Positions 24,132 through 32,728 of a stretch of 34,945 bases of DNA are shown one piece after another. This stretch comes from Acidobacteriaceae bacterium (GTDB taxonomy: Bacteria > Acidobacteriota > Terriglobia > Terriglobales > Acidobacteriaceae). The stretch covers positions 1 to 34,945 of the forward strand of contig JASHQE010000278.1 in the NCBI GenBank assembly GCA_030037705.1, read 5' to 3'. The notes beneath the pieces were generated by a model. The model ran no database searches. It worked only from the letters and a program-made list of their open reading frames with translations, and was not told the DNA's origin. Numbering within the stretch: position 1 is the first letter of the stretch; each line of letters begins with the position of its first letter. Both the position numbers and the translations under genes were made by a program.

Positions 24132-25391
24132 ATGAAGGTCATGAGGCGGTTTGGGCTAAGTGTGGTCTTATGCATAGCGGTCAGATTTGCGGCGAATGCG
24201 GCGCCAGCACCCAGTCCGTGGGAACAGCCCGCCGCGATGCTCGCCGAGCAGATCGCCAACATCCTCGGCCCTGGACAGGTGCGGCTCACCCTCCGCAATC
24301 TGTCTTCGATCCCGGCAAATGAGATGCCGGCGATCCAGCATTTCCTCGAACAAGACCTAAAAGCGCATGGAATGACCGTTGCGGGCGAGGAAAGCGCCGA
24401 CGCGGTGCGCGTAACCCTGAGCGAAAACACGCGCCAGCGGCTTTGGGTGGCTGAAGTCGTGGAAGGCGATCAGATGCGGGTGGCGATGGTGGAGCTGGCG
24501 CCGGATCAGCCTGCGCCCATACTTGCGGCAGGTGGTCTGCTGCTGCGGAAAGAGACGGTTATCACTGCGCAGCAGCCGATTCTTTCCGCTCTTGAAACTG
24601 CCCATGCACTGCTCGTGCTGGAGCCGGGCCAGATCGTGATCTTTGCGCGCGCCATAAACGGATGGCAGGAGCAGAAGCGCGTGAACCTGACCGGCAACGC
24701 CCCGTTTGCGCGCGATCCGCGCGGCATTCTGGTTGTGTCGCAAGATGGCACGGGCTTTGAAGGCTGGTTCCCCGGAATGCATTGCACAGGTAGTCTTCCT
24801 CCAGCGAACGATGCGACCGCGCAATGCGGTGCAAGCGACGATCCGTGGGCGATTGCCGCGCGCGGCGCTCCGCAATCTTTGGCATTCACGAATGCTTCCG
24901 CGATTACCGGCGGCAGCCCTCCTGCGCTCAAAGCCTTTTACAATGCCACGCGGAATTACTTCACGGGCGTGGTTTCGCCGAGCCTCGATGTCGAGCTGCC
25001 TGCGTTCTACTCGGCCGCTCTGCTGCCGCGTTCCGCAGGCAATACCGCGCTGCTGATTGCCGGCATCGACGGCAAAGTACGACTCGCGGAGAACGGCGGG
25101 GTAAGTCCAGTCGAGGGCGCGCGCGACTGGGGCAGCGATCTCGGCGTGATTCGTTCTGGCTGCGGGTCGGGCGCACAGATCATCGCGTCTGGTTCGGGTG
25201 AGGCAATCAGCGACAGCCTGCGCGCATACGAGTTACCGGCTCTCGAGGCCGTGCCGGTGAGCGCGCCGCTGGCGATGCAGGGCACCATAACCGCGATTTG
25301 GCCTGCGCCGGACGCGAAGAGCGTCTATGCCGCGGTGCGTACGGCGGCCGACCAATATGAGGTGGATCGTGTTTCGGCGCTTTGCAATTAG
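24132..25391 (+). CDS. Secreted protein of unknown function, first gene of the sensor operon
   Basis: A 419-residue protein with a signal peptide (residues 4-23, MRRFGLSVVLCIAVRFAANA). The first part (30-110) has helix-strand character (PAAMLAEQIANILGPGQVRL, IPANEMPAIQHFLEQDLKAHG) like a small ligand-binding or GldG-type domain. The rest is strand-rich, with units such as RGILVVSQDGTGFEGWFPGM, ALLIAGIDGKVRLAENGG and GTITAIWPAPDAKSVYAAV that suggest a beta-propeller related to VCBS/FG-GAP-type modules. Two Cys pairs (about 219-230 and 345-417) could form disulfides. I do not recognise a family. It overlaps the solute-binding protein gene by about 23 bases, so it belongs to that unit. A role in signal capture outside the inner membrane is inference. 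Confidence 0.75.
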   Translation: MKVMRRFGLSVVLCIAVRFAANAAPAPSPWEQPAAMLAEQIANILGPGQVRLTLRNLSSIPANEMPAIQHFLEQDLKAHGMTVAGEESADAVRVTLSENTRQRLWVAEVVEGDQMRVAMVELAPDQPAPILAAGGLLLRKETVITAQQPILSALETAHALLVLEPGQIVIFARAINGWQEQKRVNLTGNAPFARDPRGILVVSQDGTGFEGWFPGMHCTGSLPPANDATAQCGASDDPWAIAARGAPQSLAFTNASAITGGSPPALKAFYNATRNYFTGVVSPSLDVELPAFYSAALLPRSAGNTALLIAGIDGKVRLAENGGVSPVEGARDWGSDLGVIRSGCGSGAQIIASGSGEAISDSLRAYELPALEAVPVSAPLAMQGTITAIWPAPDAKSVYAAVRTAADQYEVDRVSALCN

Positions 25392-26742
25392 TTTTTTTCT
25401 CGTCTTGGTCGGGGTCTGTGCCTGGAGCAGGACCCGCCCGCATTACGGCGGAATGCTGCACGTCGAAATCACAGGCGATCCATGGAACGGCGCAGATGGA
25501 CTGGCGCGGCGTCTGATCCTCGATGGACTCACGCGTCTCGGCAACGACGGCACGGTACAACCCGCGCTTGCCGTCGATTGGCAGTCCGACGACGCTGCGC
25601 ACCACTGGCAATTCCGTCTGCGCTCCGGGGTGCAATTTCACGATGGCTCGCCGCTCACCGCAATCGTAGTCGTGCAGTCGTTGAATCTCTCCTGCAACGC
25701 AAACTGCCCGTGGACTACGGTCCGCGCGGTCGGCTCATCGGTCTTCTTTACGGCCGACTCTCCGATGCCGCATCTGCCCGCATTGTTGGCGGAGGACAAC
25801 TTTCTCATTGCTCTCCCGGTTATGTCCGACGGAACAACACCGGCGAATTTGATCGGCACCGGCCCCTTCCGGTTTGCCGCGTCCAATCATGGCATCCTCT
25901 CGCTAACGGCCAGCGAAAGTTGCTGGCAAGGTCGCCCGTTTGTTGATTCGATCGAAATTCGCGCCCATCGCGCGATCCACGATCAATGGCTCGATCTGAG
26001 CGTGGGCCGCGCCGATGTTGTGGAAGTTCCCCCCGAAGAGCTGCGCCAAGCCGGGCAGCAGCGACTCGTGATTGCGGCGTCGCCGCCCGTCGAATTACTC
26101 GCTTTGCAGATATCTGACTCCGGTGCGCTGGCCAATCCAATGCTGCGCGCATCGATTGCCGCGGCTATCGATCGCGATGCGCTGTTCAACGTAATTTTCC
26201 AGAAGCAGGGCGAGGTCACCGCAAGCCTTTTGCCGCAGAAGCTCACCGGTTACTCATTTTTGTTTCCCGCCGAGCGCGATTTGAATAAGGCCCATGCACT
26301 GCGCGGCGGTTTGACGACTCCGCCGCTCACGCTCGGCTTCGAGGGCGATGGCGCAATGCAACTGGCTGCGCAGCGCCTCGCTCTCAACCTTCACGAAGCC
26401 GGCTTTGATGTGCAGACCCCGGATGCACACCTCGACGCACACTTCGACGCACACCACGCCTCGCATCCGGACTTTCTCCTGCGCGAGCTTCCGCTGGAGG
26501 GCGCCGATCCCGCAGCCGCGATGGAAGTTTTGCTTCACGCTGCAGGAGAAACCGTTGCGGTCTCTGAACAATCTCCACCTGCGCTTTTTGAGGTGGAGCA
26601 CACATATCTCGATCGCAAAACACTCGTGCCTCTCCTCAATCTTCCTCGCGCTTACGCCATTGGCTCGCGCGTGCGGGATCTCGAACTGCGCGCCGACGGC
26701 ACACCCGATCTGGCCTCCGCTTCGCTCGAGGATGCACCATGA
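25369..26742 (+). CDS. Family 5 solute-binding protein without ABC permease genes
   Basis: A 457-residue exported protein. It starts with a basic n-region and hydrophobic helix (FRRFAISFFLVLVGVCAWS). The family 5 (DppA/OppA/NikA) fold is shown by LILDGLTRLGNDGTVQPALAVDW, WQFRLRSGVQFHDGSPLTA, LIGTGPFRF, MLRASIAAAIDRDALFN and ASLLPQ. It is shorter than most family members (about 500-540). No permease or ATPase genes are near; kinase and activator genes follow with 4-base overlaps, so it probably acts as a ligand-sensing subunit. A His-rich insertion from a 12-base tandem repeat lies at residues 352-366 (DAHLDAHFDAHHASH), which may bind metal. Start: GTG 25369 has AGGTGG ahead of it; ATG 25357 is the alternative. 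Confidence 0.85.
   Translation: MFRRFAISFFLVLVGVCAWSRTRPHYGGMLHVEITGDPWNGADGLARRLILDGLTRLGNDGTVQPALAVDWQSDDAAHHWQFRLRSGVQFHDGSPLTAIVVVQSLNLSCNANCPWTTVRAVGSSVFFTADSPMPHLPALLAEDNFLIALPVMSDGTTPANLIGTGPFRFAASNHGILSLTASESCWQGRPFVDSIEIRAHRAIHDQWLDLSVGRADVVEVPPEELRQAGQQRLVIAASPPVELLALQISDSGALANPMLRASIAAAIDRDALFNVIFQKQGEVTASLLPQKLTGYSFLFPAERDLNKAHALRGGLTTPPLTLGFEGDGAMQLAAQRLALNLHEAGFDVQTPDAHLDAHFDAHHASHPDFLLRELPLEGADPAAAMEVLLHAAGETVAVSEQSPPALFEVEHTYLDRKTLVPLLNLPRAYAIGSRVRDLELRADGTPDLASASLEDAP
26422..26457 (+). repeat. 12-base tandem repeat (3 copies) coding DAHL-DAHF-DAHH
   Basis: GATGCACACCTC, GACGCACACTTC and GACGCACACCAC follow one another in frame inside the solute-binding protein gene. The unit keeps the reading frame and adds an Asp-Ala-His unit each time. 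With the following Ala-Ser-His it forms a local cluster of five histidines. Confidence 0.85.
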
Positions 26743-28568
26743 ATCTGCGCCAGAAGCTTCTTCTGCTATTCGCGTTCACCATCACAGCAGCCGTGGCCGC
26801 AGTCGCGTGGACCGTGCTGGTGCGCATCCGTCACGTCTTCGAACAACGGGATCAGGAGGAAACGGCTCTCTTCGTCAGCCAGTTCCAGCGCGAGTTCCAA
26901 CATCGCTCCGCGGAAGTGGCCGCGGCAGTTGATCGCCTTGCCGCGAGCGAACGGGCACGCGCCATGGCCGTCGAGATTGATCAGACCGGCGACTCTGCGC
27001 CGTATCTCACCGAGGCTCAGGCCCTGGCAGAGGATGCGCAGCTTGATTTTCTTGAGGTGGTGGGGCCTGATGGCAATGTGATCAGTTCCGCTCAGTGGCC
27101 CGCGCGCTTCGGCTATCCTGAGCCTGCTGCCGCGAATACATCCCGGGACTCCCTGCTCAAGCGCGAAGAACTGCCAGATGGTTCCACAGCGCTGGGCCTG
27201 TTCGCAGTACGCGCAATCAACGGCTCCGACCCTCAGGTCAAGCTGATCGGTGGCGAGCGGCTCGACCAGAGCTTTCTCGCCGGGTTGCCGGCTGCGCCCG
27301 GAATGACTGTGGGCCTCTATACCAGCGTCGATACCACGGCAGAACCCGGCACGCCGGGCGCGAATCCACGTGTGGCAACATCCGCCGGTTTTACCCCTGC
27401 TCGTCTCGTTGGTCCCAACGGTGGATTCGCAAACGCGGCGCGCTATCAAGGGTTGATCGACACCGCCCGCGCGAGCGGAGAACAGGCGAGCGGCATCATC
27501 GATCCGACTGGCCGGCGTGAAGACAGCTTGAACGCAACGGCGATCCCGCTCAAGAATCAGGCGGGAGATGTGATGGCCGTGCTCGTCGTCGCGATCTTGC
27601 GCACGGGAATGGTGGAAGCACAACAGCACATCCGCGCTATCGCTTATGGAGTAGCGGCCGGCGGCATTTTGCTTGCGATCCTCTTCAGCCTTTGGATTGC
27701 TGCGCGCGTATCGCGTCCGATCGAACAACTGGCGCGCGCGGCGGAGGAGGTCGCGGGCGGCAATTGGGAAGTGCATGTCAGGGAGCGTGGGCGCGACGAG
27801 GTGGGTGTGCTGGCGCGCAGTTTCAATCACATGACAAGCCAACTCACCAGCCAACGGGAGCGGCTTATCCAAAGCGAGCGCGTTGCCGCATGGCGCGAGC
27901 TGGCGCGCAGGCTGGCGCACGAACTCAAGAATCCTCTCTTTCCGCTGCAGTTGACGGTCGAGAACCTGGTGCGGGCGCGGGCGCTTCCCGCAGATGGGTT
28001 CGACGAGATCTTTCGCGAGAGTACGGCAACCTTGACCGCGGAGATCGCAAACCTGAAGACTATCATCGGCCGCTTCAGCGACTTCAGCAAGATGCCCAAG
28101 CCGGAATTGGAGCGCATTGACGCCGCCGATGTCGTCAACCGCGTCTATGCGCTCTACGCCGCCGCTCATCAAAATCCGTCCGCAAATGACGCAGACATTC
28201 AATTTCATCTCGACGTAAGCCGTGAACCCATGCCCATCAATGCCGATTCCGAATTGCTGCATCGCGCGCTGTCGAATCTGGTGCTGAATGCAATCGACGC
28301 GATGCCAGAGGGCGGTGCGCTGACCATCGCTGCGCATCGCAAAGAAGACAGAGTGGAGCTCAGAGTCTCAGACACGGGCAAAGGTCTCACGCCGGAGGAA
28401 TGTGAGCGCTTGTTCACGCCGTATTACACAACCAAGCAGCATGGAACGGGACTTGGCCTGGCGATTGTGCAATCGGTTGTAGCCGATCATGCAGGAACCA
28501 TCACAGTAGAAGGGCGACCGGGCGGCGGCGCGACATTTATCATCATGCTGCCGAAGGCGGAATCATGA
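26739..28568 (+). CDS. NtrY-like membrane histidine kinase
   Basis: A 609-residue kinase. TM1 at about 6-28 and TM2 at 301-321 flank a large periplasmic sensor of 270 residues. HAMP follows at about 322-375 (RVSRPIEQLARAAEEVAGGNWEV). The HisKA domain carries H394 in WRELARRLAHELKNPLFPLQ; this AxxLAHExKNPLxPxQ form is typical of NtrY-type kinases paired with sigma-54 activators. HATPase_c follows: LLHRALSNLVLNAIDAM (N box), VSDTGKGL (G1), LFTPYYTTKQHGTGLGLAIV (F and G2). It overlaps the genes on both sides by 4 bases (ATGA). The sensor region is unusually large and matches no domain I know; interaction with the solute-binding protein encoded just upstream is the most economical idea. Confidence 0.95.
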   Translation: MNLRQKLLLLFAFTITAAVAAVAWTVLVRIRHVFEQRDQEETALFVSQFQREFQHRSAEVAAAVDRLAASERARAMAVEIDQTGDSAPYLTEAQALAEDAQLDFLEVVGPDGNVISSAQWPARFGYPEPAAANTSRDSLLKREELPDGSTALGLFAVRAINGSDPQVKLIGGERLDQSFLAGLPAAPGMTVGLYTSVDTTAEPGTPGANPRVATSAGFTPARLVGPNGGFANAARYQGLIDTARASGEQASGIIDPTGRREDSLNATAIPLKNQAGDVMAVLVVAILRTGMVEAQQHIRAIAYGVAAGGILLAILFSLWIAARVSRPIEQLARAAEEVAGGNWEVHVRERGRDEVGVLARSFNHMTSQLTSQRERLIQSERVAAWRELARRLAHELKNPLFPLQLTVENLVRARALPADGFDEIFRESTATLTAEIANLKTIIGRFSDFSKMPKPELERIDAADVVNRVYALYAAAHQNPSANDADIQFHLDVSREPMPINADSELLHRALSNLVLNAIDAMPEGGALTIAAHRKEDRVELRVSDTGKGLTPEECERLFTPYYTTKQHGTGLGLAIVQSVVADHAGTITVEGRPGGGATFIIMLPKAES

Positions 28569-29959
28569 GCGCGAAGGCCAACATCCTCATTGTTGATGAC
28601 GAAGCCAACACGCTGGCTTCGCTGTCCCGCGCCTTTCGCCTCGCCGGGCACGAGGCCGTTGTATGTGACAGTGCCGCGCGCGCTCTGGAGTTGGCGCGCA
28701 CACAACCGTTTGACCTGATCCTGAGCGATGTGGTGATGCCGCGCCGTGACGGTCTCTCGCTCCTTGAAGATTTGAAGACTGCCGGAATCTCCGCGCCAGT
28801 CGTCATGATGAGCGGGCAGGCGCACATTGAGATGGCGGTGCGCGCAACGCGGCTGGGCGCACTCGACTTTCTGGAGAAACCCCTGACGACGGAAAAGCTG
28901 CTCGTCACACTCGAAAATGCGCTCAAGCTCACGCGGCTGGAGACTGAAAACCGCGAACTGCGTGCGCGAGTAGGCAAACATACGCTGGTCTTCGCCGGAG
29001 AAACGATGCGCCGCGTGATGGCGCAGATCGAGCGCGTGGCCGCGAGCGAAACCCGCATCTGCATCTACGGCGAGACCGGCACGGGAAAAGAACTTGCGGC
29101 GCGCACGCTGCACGAGAAGAGTTCCCGCGCGAATGGTCCGTTTGTGACGCTCAATTGTGCGGCAGTTCCTGCGGAGCTGATTGAGAGCGAGCTTTTCGGT
29201 CACGAAAAAGGCTCGTTCACCGGCGCTGCGCAGAGGCACACGGGAAAATTCGAGCAGGCGCACCGTGGCACGTTATTTCTTGACGAGATCGGCGATATGC
29301 CCGCGGCCATGCAGGCCAAGCTGCTGCGGGTTCTGGAAGAGGACGAGGTCGAACGCATTGGCGCCGATAAACCCACCACCGTCGATGTGCGCGTCATCGT
29401 GGCCACACACCGCAACCTTGAGCAATTGGTCGAATCCGGCGTTTTTCGACGCGATCTTTATCATCGCGTCGTGGTCTTTCCGCTGGAGCTGCCCCCCTTG
29501 CGCAAACGGGCTGAAGATCTTCCCCTGCTCGTAGAACATTTTGCCCGCCAGGTATGCGCGCAAAACGGATGGAAGCTGATCGGCTTTTCTTCTGCCGCAA
29601 TCGAGGCGCTGAAACAGTACCCGTGGCCCGGCAATATCCGCGAGCTGCGCAATGTGGTGGAGCGGCTGTTGCTCTTGGCGGGAGATGAAGTGGCCGCAGA
29701 CGACGTTCCATTAGCGCTGCCCGCTTCCCATGCAACGATAAAGACTACGCCGGCTCATTTAGCCGGACTGGAAGCCACAAGTTCGCTCGCGCAGCGTGTG
29801 CTCGCCTTCGAGCGTGCCGCCGTGCTCAACGAACTTGAACTGCATGGCCGCCATGTGACGCAGACCGCCAAAGCGCTCGGCCTGGAACGAAGCCATCTCT
29901 ATAAAAAGTGCCAGCAACTGGGCATCGATATGCACAGCTTGCGTACGCGCGACGAATGA
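28565..29959 (+). CDS. NtrC-family sigma-54-dependent response regulator
   Basis: A 464-residue activator. The receiver is at 4-122 with D55 (LILSDVVMP) as phosphoacceptor. The AAA+ domain spans about 140-370: Walker A GETGTGKE, the sigma-54 contact loop reading GSFTGA (residues 216-221) instead of the usual GAFTGA, Walker B TLFLDEIGDM, and arginine-finger region (FRRDLYHRV, PPLRKR). The C-terminal Fis-type helix-turn-helix is at about 425-460 (HGRHVTQTAKALGLERSHLYKKCQQLGI). It binds enhancer sites and remodels sigma-54 holoenzyme using ATP. Its start overlaps the kinase stop by 4 bases, marking a cognate pair. The sigma-54-like promoter at 21774 is a likely local target. Confidence 0.96.
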   Translation: MSAKANILIVDDEANTLASLSRAFRLAGHEAVVCDSAARALELARTQPFDLILSDVVMPRRDGLSLLEDLKTAGISAPVVMMSGQAHIEMAVRATRLGALDFLEKPLTTEKLLVTLENALKLTRLETENRELRARVGKHTLVFAGETMRRVMAQIERVAASETRICIYGETGTGKELAARTLHEKSSRANGPFVTLNCAAVPAELIESELFGHEKGSFTGAAQRHTGKFEQAHRGTLFLDEIGDMPAAMQAKLLRVLEEDEVERIGADKPTTVDVRVIVATHRNLEQLVESGVFRRDLYHRVVVFPLELPPLRKRAEDLPLLVEHFARQVCAQNGWKLIGFSSAAIEALKQYPWPGNIRELRNVVERLLLLAGDEVAADDVPLALPASHATIKTTPAHLAGLEATSSLAQRVLAFERAAVLNELELHGRHVTQTAKALGLERSHLYKKCQQLGIDMHSLRTRDE

Positions 29960-29970
29960 CTTCCGTCATT
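29955..29970. terminator. Small hairpin overlapping two convergent stop codons
   Basis: AATGAC (29955-29960) and GTCATT (29965-29970) with a TTCC loop form a 6-bp stem that covers the stop codons of both the activator gene (plus) and the DUF3175 gene (minus). There is no T run, so termination is only a possibility. Confidence 0.3.
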
Positions 29971-30253
29971 ATGCTGCGCGCTTCTTCGCCCGCTCGCGCG
30001 CCGCTTGTACCCGCTTCGAGAGCAATTCTTTTGCTTTTTCCAGCTCATGCCTTCGCTTGGCGCTCAAGTTTCTGCCGGCGCGATTGATATAAAACGTCAG
30101 CATCCTCATCCCGGAGCCAGGCCCTTTGGGCGAAACCTTCTTTGAAGCGAGCGCCCGTGCAATCGCCTCAGGATCTTTGCTGAAAAGACCCTCCGGTGGA
30201 TAGGTCGAAACTGTTTTTACCTTGCCTGACCACTTCTTTGCAGTCTGTGCCAT
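29969..30253 (-). CDS. DUF3175 domain-containing protein
   Basis: A 94-residue, strongly basic protein that matches the DUF3175 family: KKWSGKVKTVSTYPPEGLFSKDPEAIARAL, then SPKGPGSGMRMLTFYINRAGRNLS, and a Lys/Arg-rich helical tail. The family is widespread, of this length and without known function; its charge would suit nucleic-acid binding, which is inference. It is convergent with the sigma-54 activator gene with a gap of only 9 bases. Another small basic protein gene lies 97 bases upstream on the same strand, and the two may share a transcript. Confidence 0.88.
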   Translation of the reverse strand: MAQTAKKWSGKVKTVSTYPPEGLFSKDPEAIARALASKKVSPKGPGSGMRMLTFYINRAGRNLSAKRRHELEKAKELLSKRVQAARERAKKRAA

Positions 30254-30350
30254 TTCTCATCCAATATTCTGGCGGGCCGGAGCCCGATTTCGTACCGCGC
30301 GCCACATCGGTCTCTGCCCCGGCTCTGCGGCGTTGCGGTTACAGCGTGAT

Positions 30351-30503
30351 TTAGGAATGCCGCTTAAAATATTGCACCTCGCGCTCATGTTGCCTGGCCT
30401 GCTCAAGCGTTTTGAATGTACCCAGATTGCGGCGCTTGCCGGTGGCCTGGTCTTTTTTACGCGAGTACAAGCGGAACTGCCCGGATTTCAGCTTTCGTAT
30501 CAT
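30351..30503 (-). CDS. 50-residue basic protein, conserved-hypothetical style
   Basis: The minus strand codes a 50-residue protein starting MIRKLKSGQFRLYSRKKD and continuing TGKRRNLGTFKTLEQARQHEREVQYFKRHS. The pattern (a short beta hairpin with Lys/Arg, the phrase RRNLGTFKT, then a charged helix) is that of a small family I have seen beside DUF3175-like genes in several phyla, resembling the AP2-like or integrase N-terminal strand-strand-helix fold. GGAG stands just before the ATG, and a TGA directly in front of the ATG excludes a longer form. Function unknown; DNA binding is plausible. The pckG gene is divergent. Confidence 0.65.
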   Translation of the reverse strand: MIRKLKSGQFRLYSRKKDQATGKRRNLGTFKTLEQARQHEREVQYFKRHS

Positions 30504-30673
30504 TCACTCCGAGTAGATGCGTCCGGCGATTCTTGCGCTGCCCTGCACGAGCGCCGTGGCGGCGTTCGTGCTGCAAACGCGAGTTCGTGATGTATACGGG
30601 AAAGATCATGGGCTCCTTTTTGTCTCAAATCTAGTGAAAACCCTCCACCGGCTTTGATAATGTGGGGGATGCG

Positions 30674-32497
30674 ATGGCAACGAAGACCCAAACTCATCCT
30701 GCATTGAGCGCCAACAAACACCTGCTGCGCTGGGTGGAAAAGATGGCTGAACTTACCCGGCCCGATTCGATCCATTGGGTCGATGGCTCGCAGCGCGAGT
30801 ATGATCGGCTGTGCGCGCTGCTCGAAGAAAACGGCACGTTTGTCCGCCTGAATCAGGATCTCTGGCCTGGTTGCTATTATGCGCATTCCGATGTGCGCGA
30901 TGTCGCCCGCGTGGAGGAGCGCACCTTTATCTGTTCGCTCTCGCGCGATAGCGCCGGCCCTACGAACAACTGGGAAGATCCCTACCAGATGCGCCGCAAG
31001 CTCAAGGAGCTGTTCCGCGGCTGCATGAGGGGACGCACCATGTACGTGCTCCCGTTTTGTATGGCCCCGCTCGACTCGCCGGCGGCGCAGATCGGAGTCC
31101 AACTTACGGACTCGCCCTACGTCGTTGTCAGCATGAGAATCATGGCCCGCATCGGTCGGCCGGTCTTCGCGCAGATCGATAAGGACCTGAAGCGCGTTGT
31201 TCCTTGTATGCACTCGGTCGGCATGCCGCTCGAACGCGGCCAGACTGATGTCCCGTGGCCCTGCAACGACACGAAATACATCGCGCACTTTCCGGAGACA
31301 CGCGAGATCTGGTCCTACGGCTCGGGCTACGGCGGCAATGCCCTGCTTGGCAAGAAATGCTTCGCCCTGCGCATCGCTTCCAACATGGCGCGCGACGAGG
31401 GCTGGATGGCCGAGCACATGCTGATCGTCGGTCTCGAAAGCCCCGCGGGTGAAAAGACCTACGTAGCTGCGGCATTTCCTTCCGCGTGCGGCAAAACCAA
31501 CTTCGCCATGATGGTTCCTCCCAAGGCGCTCGAGGGATGGAAGGTTTGGACCGTCGGTGACGACATTGCATGGATTCGCCCGGACGAAAGAGGCCAGCTT
31601 CGCGCCATCAATCCCGAGGCGGGATTCTTCGGCGTTGCGCCGGGAACCAGCGCCAGGACGAATCCCAATGCCATGGCCGCGCTCGCGCGCAACACCATCT
31701 TCACAAACGTTGCGCTCACGCCGGAGGGCGGCGTCTGGTGGGAAGGCATGACGGACGATCCGCCCCGTGAGTGCCTGGACTGGCAAGGCAATCCCTGGAC
31801 GCCGGAGATCGCGCGCCACACCGGCGCCAAGGCGGCGCATCCGAATGGACGCTTCACCGCGCCTGCCTCGCAATGTCCCAGTATCGATCCAGCCTGGCAA
31901 GACCCTGAAGGCGTTCCGTTGAGCGCCATCATCTTCGGGGGCCGCCGCTCCGCAACCATACCGCTGGTTTATCAGGCCTTCAACTGGAGCGCAGGCGTTT
32001 ATATGGGCGCCACCATGGCTTCGGAGATGACGGCCGCCGCCACCGGCGCGGTGGGCAAGCTCCGCCGCGACCCCATGGCCATGCTGCCCTTCTGCGGCTA
32101 TCACATGGGCGATTACTTCCGCCACTGGATCAAGATGCAGCGGAAGCTCACCTCCACACCCCGCATATTTCATGTGAACTGGTTCCGCAAGGACGAGAAC
32201 GGCAACTTTCTCTGGCCCGGATACAGCGAGAATATCCGTATTCTGAAATGGATCGTGGACCGCGTGCGGGGCCGGGCGCAGGGCAAGGAAACACCCATCG
32301 GCTGGACGCCATACTACAAGGACATTGACTGGACAGGGCTCGATTTTTCAGAGGAGCAGTTCGAGCGGCTGCAGGCCGTCGATCGCGCCCAATGGCGTAT
32401 GGAAGTGATCGGGCACGAGGAGCTCTTTCTCGATCTGCACGATCACTTGCCGCCGGAGATGATCTACGAGCGGGAACTGCTCATCTGCCGGCTATAG
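30674..32497 (+). CDS. pckG: Phosphoenolpyruvate carboxykinase (GTP)
   Basis: A 607-residue enzyme of normal length for the GTP class. It converts oxaloacetate and GTP to phosphoenolpyruvate, CO2 and GDP, the entry to gluconeogenesis. Visible signatures: the active-site loop [14 protein letters not shown] with C272 and the P-loop, WTVGDDIAW (metal site), [32 protein letters not shown] and [14 protein letters not shown] with [19 protein letters not shown]. The frame is open from a GTG at 30662, but the ATG at 30674 has GGGGGA seven bases ahead. It is flanked by 170 bases of divergent upstream sequence and 231 bases before mltG. Confidence 0.97.
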   Translation: MATKTQTHPALSANKHLLRWVEKMAELTRPDSIHWVDGSQREYDRLCALLEENGTFVRLNQDLWPGCYYAHSDVRDVARVEERTFICSLSRDSAGPTNNWEDPYQMRRKLKELFRGCMRGRTMYVLPFCMAPLDSPAAQIGVQLTDSPYVVVSMRIMARIGRPVFAQIDKDLKRVVPCMHSVGMPLERGQTDVPWPCNDTKYIAHFPETREIWSYGSGYGGNALLGKKCFALRIASNMARDEGWMAEHMLIVGLESPAGEKTYVAAAFPSACGKTNFAMMVPPKALEGWKVWTVGDDIAWIRPDERGQLRAINPEAGFFGVAPGTSARTNPNAMAALARNTIFTNVALTPEGGVWWEGMTDDPPRECLDWQGNPWTPEIARHTGAKAAHPNGRFTAPASQCPSIDPAWQDPEGVPLSAIIFGGRRSATIPLVYQAFNWSAGVYMGATMASEMTAAATGAVGKLRRDPMAMLPFCGYHMGDYFRHWIKMQRKLTSTPRIFHVNWFRKDENGNFLWPGYSENIRILKWIVDRVRGRAQGKETPIGWTPYYKDIDWTGLDFSEEQFERLQAVDRAQWRMEVIGHEELFLDLHDHLPPEMIYERELLICRL

Positions 32498-32606
32498 ATG
32501 GCTGGGTCTCGAGAAGGGATTCTGTGCCCCAGACCTTGAGTGCGCCGGCAACGCGCTCCGGAAATGCGCTTCAGACCTGCGCTCCAGAACTGAAACCAGG
32601 CGGGTG

Positions 32607-32623
32607 CGGATGACGTCCATCCG
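32607..32623 (+). terminator. Weak hairpin after pckG
   Basis: CGGATG (32607-32612) and CATCCG (32618-32623) with loop ACGTC lie 110 bases after the pckG stop and are followed by TCTT rather than a real T run. Could be a terminator of pckG or a chance stem. Confidence 0.25.
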
Positions 32624-32657
32624 TCTTCCGGGGTCCGGCCGTCGCTTCCCCGCCCGA

Positions 32658-32663
32658 TACAAT
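32658..32663 (+). promoter_or_regulatory. Candidate -10 box TACAAT before mltG
   Basis: TACAAT lies 66 bases before the mltG ATG, in the gap after pckG, the same hexamer as before the two DsbA-like genes. No -35 match is evident. Confidence 0.3.
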
Positions 32664-32682
32664 CAAAAGATAGAGTCCATTG

Positions 32683-32699
32683 GGACGCTTGTCGCGTCC
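32683..32699 (+). other. Hairpin in the mltG leader
   Basis: GGACGC (32683-32688) and GCGTCC (32694-32699), loop TTGTC, form a perfect 6-bp stem about 30 bases before the ATG and shortly before the GAGGGATCGAG ribosome-site region. It could affect translation or be a short terminator; no regulator is evident. Confidence 0.3.
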
Positions 32700-32728
32700 T
32701 AAGTGATTGAGGGATCGAGTTCAACCGA

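Noticed and set aside
26766..28337. 523-residue open frame on the minus strand
   Set aside because: Mirror frame of the NtrY-like kinase gene.
30500..32173. 557-residue open frame on the minus strand
   Set aside because: Antisense to pckG; long only because the opposite gene is GC-rich.
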